DNA of 64,000 nt from assembly GCA_011033025.1 (NCBI GenBank), contig WFMF01000592.1:31465-95464 (forward strand). Reading direction: 5' to 3'. The notes beneath the pieces are model-generated. The model did not search any database. It saw nothing but the letters and a program-made list of their open reading frames with translations, and was not told the DNA's origin. This document shows positions 59,154 to 64,000 of the stretch, in pieces. The position numbers and the translations under genes are program-made. The stretch comes from Beroe forskalii. Lineage: Eukaryota; Ctenophora; Nuda; Beroida; Beroidae. Position 1 is the stretch's first letter. Each line of letters begins with the position of its first letter.

Positions 59154-61815
59154 CCCAGTGACAGAATACCTCCTGTGGGTCGTCGAGCGCAGATTTTCAC
59201 TACTCAATTTGGTTGCCACCGTTTCAAGAATTTTTTATCCGTCGATAAATTTCATGGTATTTCCGATCTGAATCTGCCTCAGGTTAATTTGGTAATGTAT
59301 AACTTGATCACAACAGCCCGCTACGGGCGAAAAATTTACGGTATTTTTCTATCTGAATCTGGTTCTAAGATCAATTATGTAATGTGTAATTTGATCACAA
59401 CAGCCCGCCGCAGGCACAAAAAATTTCTACGGAATTTCCCATCTGAATCTGCCTCTAAGATCAATTTTGGTAATGTGTAATTATCACAACAGCCCGCCGA
59501 AGGCGAAAAATTTTTATGGTATTTCGCATTTGAGCATCTGAATCTGCCTCTAAGATCAATTTGGTAATGCATAATTTGATCAGAACAAAAAATTTACGGT
59601 ATTTTCTATCTGAATCTGCCTCTGATATCAATTTGGTAATGTATGATTTGATCAGAACAGCCCGCCGCAGGCGAAAAATTTTATGGTATTTTCTATCTGA
59701 ATCTGCCTCTGAGATCAATTTGGTAAGGTATAATTCGACTGACAACAGCCCGCCACAGGCAAAAATTTTTTGGAACACATCAAGGCATGTTCAGAACGTT
59801 AATCTTCAGAGGAAAAAAAGAATTTGGAAAAATATCGATCAGACAGTGTTAGAGCCAAAACTTACTTTCATAAAGGGGGGTTTTCACTGTCCCCAATTGT
59901 CCCAATGTCCCTGTCCCAATTTACTTTTTTTTGAGTTTGGGACTGGTTTCTGGGACAATTGGGACAACTGGGACATTTGGGACAATTGGGACAAACAAAA
60001 AGTTGGAAAAATCAGTCATCTATTATTTTTACAATGATCAATCTTTTTCTATCATACTACTATGCTAATAAGTACAAGTTTTGGTTGTGTGCTGCTATGT
60101 AACAAGCTGTAAGACAAAAACACTAAACTCCCACTCAAAAACACAATCATTTGAGCCCCAGTTGTCTCTGTCACTTTTGTCCCAATTGTCCCAAATGTCC
60201 CATTTGTCCCAGTCCGTATTCACTTTTTTGAGTCCCATTTGTTCCATTTTCTCTGTCCCATTTGTCCCAATTGTCCCATTTGTCCCAAATGTCCCATTTG
60301 TCCCAATTGTCCCTGTCCCAATCCACTTTTTCTTGAGTTTGGGACAATTGGGACAGTGAAACCCCCCCCCATAAACTTAATATTTCCTTGAGTTTCAACA
60401 GTTGTTTGGCATTAATCAACTTATTTAAGCATGTTTAGAACCTTCGAAAAACATTCATCTATCAAAGGAAAAAAGAACTAAGGAAAAATATCAATCAGAC
60501 GCAATGTTTCAGCCAAAAGTTAGCTTTTAGAAACTAAACATTTCCTTCTGTTTCAACCGGTTTTCATTGCTACTCAGCATCTGAAGCATTATGAAAACTT
60601 TCATGGATTATTTATCAACTAGAGAAAAAAAAGAATTTAATAAATATATCGACCGGGTGCAATGTTATAGCCAAAACTAGATTTTTTCATCAACTGAGTA
60701 TTTCCTTGTGTTTCAACAGCTTGTTATTAATAATCAACACATTCAAGCAGGTTTAGAAACTTCGCAACACAAGCATCTACCGGAGGGAAAAAGAATTTTG
60801 AAAAAATATTGCTCAGATGCAATGTTATAGCTTTATAGCTAAAACTTGGTTTTTCGCAAACTAAATTTTTCCTTGTGTTTCAACAGTTTTTTTTCTCATG
60901 ATAAACATATTCAAGCACGTTTAGAATCATTGTAAAACATTCATCTACCAGAGGGAAAAAGAATTTTGAAAAAAGAATAATTAGATGCAACGTTATAGCC
61001 GAAACTTGGTTTTTCATAAACTATATATTTCCTTGTGTTTCAACAGTTTGTTATAAGTAATAAACATATTCAAGCATGTTTAGAATCTTAACAAAACATT
61101 CATCTTCCAGAAGAAAAAAGAATTTTGAAAAAATATCGATCCGTTCTCAAGTTATAGCCAAAACAGTGTACACAGTGAATATTGTAAGTATTTATTTCGC
61201 TGGTCGTCGAGCGCAGCTGACGACCAGCGAGCGTAGAATGACATTTTACCTGTAATTGTATTGTGGTCGTCGAGCGTGGCGACCACCAATATCGAGCGTA
61301 ACCTTTTCAGCTTTTCTGACGACCAGATCATTTTAGAGCTGCATGTGCCTTTATTATTTGAACTTTCTTTTTGAACGAGACTACTTTGATGTTTCTCCAC
61401 GTGGTCGAATAATACAAATAATTAACGTATGGTTAATACAAGTCTATTTCAAACACAAGTAAATATCCCACGCATTTTTATACATGTTTAGAGTACGTTA
61501 TCACGAGTTTTGCAGTACAATACAGCTGCTAGGGCTTGAGGCAGTATTATCGTAAATGTACAACAAACTTTCGTCAGGATGATTCTTACTCTTCACGACG
61601 TAAATAAGGCTGTACTCTTGTCAAACACAATGAAATACTTAGTCACTATAAGTTGCGGTTATAATTGTCCATTTGTGTTCGTCTAAGCTAATTTCAGTGG
61701 GAATTTCAATGCTAATTTCAATGAAAATTTGGTCGTTTCGACGTTTGGGTCGCCACAAAAGTGACTGTTGGTTGTCGAGCGACGCTCTCTCGCTCGCTAG
61801 GGTTCTGTCACTGGG
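59154..61815. mobile_element. Non-autonomous TIR element, 8-bp target duplication (copy 2)
   Basis: Ends CCCAGTGACAGAA at 59154 and complement ending at 61815, flanked by GTACGTGT on both sides (59146-59153 and 61816-61823). The unoccupied site is in the left arm (50825-50832, inverted), so this insertion came after the inverted duplication, or into one haplotype. Same family and layout as 751-2516 but with about twice as many 90-bp units (about six, 59240-59760) and more 170-bp units (60370-61150). Without the nested element it is about 2.16 kb. No transposase. The short frames on both strands are repeat artefacts. Confidence 0.92.
59875..60370. mobile_element. Nested 496-bp element made of GGGACAATT repeats
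   Basis: Starts with a G run then ttttcactgtcc and ends with ggacagtgaaa then a C run, an inverted pair of roughly 28 bp. ATAAA (or CATAAA, ambiguous) flanks both sides (59870-59874 and 60371-60375). The related element at 751-2516 reads straight through this point (cataaa, 1209-1214), so it is an insertion. Both subterminal regions are tandem gtcccaattgtcccaaatgt-type units (9-12 bp) in opposite orientation. Confidence 0.88.
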
Positions 61816-62165
61816 GTACGTGTAATTGACTTATATAACATGAACAGAATTGAAAGAGAAAACCTCGTATATTCGGGGGGCTGGCAAGCCTCGCGGCACT
61901 TTGCGAGCCGGAGAGCGAGCATTGGGCGGCGAATCTAATAGTGCGAGTGCCGAAGGGTGAGCATTGGACGGTAACCCTAACTGTGTGAGCATTGGACGGC
62001 GATCCTAGCTCAGTAGACGAAACTCCGTGCATCAGAAGTGAGTTTTTGTATTTTTGCCAGTCACCCAATCTCCCAATACATAAAACATACATAAAGTTAG
62101 ATAATCTGACTCTGAAAAAATTTGTGACATAACTGATTTACTGATAACATGCGTATATTTCCCAT

Positions 62166-64000
62166 CTAGAGAATAATAGCCTCGCTAGCGGGCATATCAA
62201 TCATAGCAGTAAGAACTGGTGAGCACTTTCCCTTGACGTATACAAATACATTGATAGAGTCAGTAACACCTTGTTCGTTTGTACACCGTACCATGGTATT
62301 GAATGTATAGGTAAGTGAAGGAACCAGTAGGGGTAAACTGATGTACGACTTCTCTAGCACGTAAAGTGAATCATTGGTTACCAGTACAACGTATGCTCCT
62401 ATGATAGGATTACTGGCTGACGTATTCATCACTTCAATCGACAGTCTGAACATCGGTCCTAACCCTTGAACGTTTGCAGAGAGCTTCAGAGGGGCAAAGT
62501 TGTTACTCGAAACGGGCATCATTTTCTTTTGCAGCGCCTCCGCAAAGTTCCGGGCCGTTGTGAGTCGTAACTTGTAGAGATCGTGTTGGAATTGCCTGTG
62601 CATGGCAACTCCGTGCTCTCGTTCTCTCAGTGTCTGCTCTACGAAGGTTTTAGTTTTCCGGGGAACGTTGAGCTTTTCAAACTGCTTGGGGGAAGGCCCG
62701 ACAGTGGTGACGGCTAGTCCTTGGTTGAGATCAACGTTCCGCTTCAAGATGTAGATGTAGAGTCCGCCTGTCTTGGTGATTATGAGTAGGGTGGAGTCTT
62801 CCCTGTCATACTTACCGAACTGTACGATAACCGGGGCTTCAGGAAGGGTTAGAGTGTCGATTAAAAACTTCTCCCTGTACAGCCTTATCTCACCGCTTTC
62901 TAGACCTACCAGTACACCTGAAACAAGCAGTTATCTCAATATATTGACATTACACCCACTGCAAAGCTGCAATATTACGGTAAATCGTGAAGTTCCAACC
63001 TAGAACAAATTTTAGAAAATTTCAAAGAAACGCAGATATATTCATAAGCAAACCTTTGAAAGTTTTCGCCTTGAAATCCATACAGGCTAGACAGGTGATG
63101 TTGTGAACCATGGGAATAGTCCACAGGCTTTTCATCTTGTTACTGTAACACATGAGGTTCTTATCCATGGTGGCCACCACAATGCTCTTACCAATCCGCT
63201 CAATGCCCACAGGGTGGCTATTCAACGTGATACAGAACTTGGGCGTGTTGAGCCCCTTCTTCATCACCAGGATATTGCCGTTCCTGCACGCCACCAGAAT
63301 CCTGTAGTCCACGTCGTACAACCCTGTGGACCTCAGGAAGACAGGGGCGGAAGGCAGAGGCAGCTTCACCAGCACTGTAAAGGCCTCCGGGTCCAGGATG
63401 TAGAGGTCCTTGTTCTCAGTACCAATCACCAGACAACTGATAGCATCGTCCTCGGGGTGGGACTTCTTGAGGGTCTCCAGACAGGTGATGACTGTCTGTC
63501 TACGGAGAGGGTTGTCCCGGTAGACAGCCACGAAGTGGTGCGTTGGTGAGGGGGCGTCTGCAGGAACTTAGTGGAGAGGGGTGTCAGGGGCACGGCGTCT
63601 GGGTGTCGCTTTTAATGCTCTCCAGCATGTCGTGCAGCATCTGTACGTAATCTTGTCATCCTGAATAAGGGTAAAAAGAAAAATTGGGGGTTTAAAAGAA
63701 AAAATTTTCCAAACCCGCCAAATTAAGTAAAAATAAAAGTAAAAGGTTTAAAAATTTAAAAATTTAAGCATTTGGAAACAGTTTTTTTTTAAAACGACCA
63801 TTTTTATCTGGCATTGTTCATGAAACCCGCTCCCCCACTTTGTTTACTCCACAAGTCCTGTTCCTCTGGTTGACTAAAAGTGGGACTGTGAACTTGAAGT
63901 ACGGCCGGATATTCTTTTACATATATTTGGTCGGGAGCCAGACAATGCAGGAAAGCCGGCTGTCTTTCCCCGTGGAATGAAACGATTGGGGCAGTGGGGT
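62166..64000 (-). pseudogene. BBS1: BBS1, second (inverted) copy; 5' exon damaged, open at window end
   Basis: The last exon (62917-62166) has the same length as in copy 1 (752 nt), and the sequence compared encodes the identical C-terminal 193 residues. The middle exon (63660-63054) is also the same length (607 nt), but near its start has three indels that cancel: one base lost at about 63648 and one at about 63540, two gained at about 63603. These scramble roughly 35 residues. The first visible exon (about 63834-64000) is strongly altered, lacks clear splice sites and is out of frame, and the intron beside it is full of A and T homopolymer changes. The 5' part lies outside. Either a decaying duplicate or a poor-quality consensus of the same gene; I favour caution. 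Confidence 0.85.

Larger units (their letters stand above)
58110..64000 (-). repeat. Right arm of the large inverted repeat
   Basis: Reverse complement of 48593-51880, interrupted by the element at 59154-61815. It includes an inverted ACTAGCA element ending at 58382, the stretch 58383-59153 and a second BBS1 copy. The arm runs off the window end. Agreement is very high in the last BBS1 exon but falls sharply after about 63540, where homopolymer-like changes and indels accumulate. Confidence 0.9.

Noticed and set aside
60081-60419. Frames on both strands with a repeated Val-Pro-Phe-Val or Trp-Asp-Lys pattern
   Set aside because: They are translations of the gtcccatttgtccc microsatellite in the nested element.

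Overview
The window is nuclear DNA of an animal, AT-rich overall and extremely repeat-dense. Genes are split by spliceosomal introns. The recognisable host genes (BBS1, a death-domain receptor, a TMEM42-like membrane protein) point to a ciliated metazoan. The RT proteins look like those of marine invertebrates, perhaps cnidarian, but I cannot fix the phylum from sequence alone.

Layout. 1-7889 and 9652-13506 are two direct copies of one segment. Comparing them exposes insertions, including a terminal-inverted-repeat element with an 8-bp target duplication (751-2516), a 130-bp tandem array, an interleaved foldback (6548-7055) and a TA-flanked element (12355-13151). 13507-17374 shows no gene. 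From about 17.6 to 29.6 kb lies a broken non-LTR retrotransposon. ORF1 has a long 17-residue repeat array, a coiled coil and an SGNH-like end; ORF2 has endonuclease and RT. ORF2 is split by a 5.36-kb insert (21232-26594) that holds apparent host exons on the minus strand and a 1.65-kb G-rich tract.

From 30.4 to 45.4 kb runs a C-rich minisatellite (unit close to CTTCTAACCCCCT), interrupted by two minus-strand LINE fragments and a 290-bp tandem repeat, with a degraded second copy of part of this block. The satellite stops exactly at a splice acceptor at 45407, where a plus-strand host gene shows its last two exons.

46.5-64 kb is a complex duplication. A segment with a TMEM42-like gene occurs twice in direct orientation (a broken copy at 46.6-48.4 kb, an intact one at 53.9-55.7 kb). 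BBS1 occurs twice in inverted orientation (48593-50497 plus; 62166-64000 minus), forming a large inverted repeat. A death-domain receptor gene (55770-57210, minus) sits in the spacer. The right arm carries a second copy of the 8-bp-target-duplication element, itself hit by a nested 496-bp element.

The genes do not form a pathway. BBS1 serves ciliary membrane trafficking and the death-domain receptor signalling; the rest is transposon or unidentified. One member of each of three duplicate pairs has clustered small indels, so assembly or polishing error must be separated from biology before reading much into the duplications.
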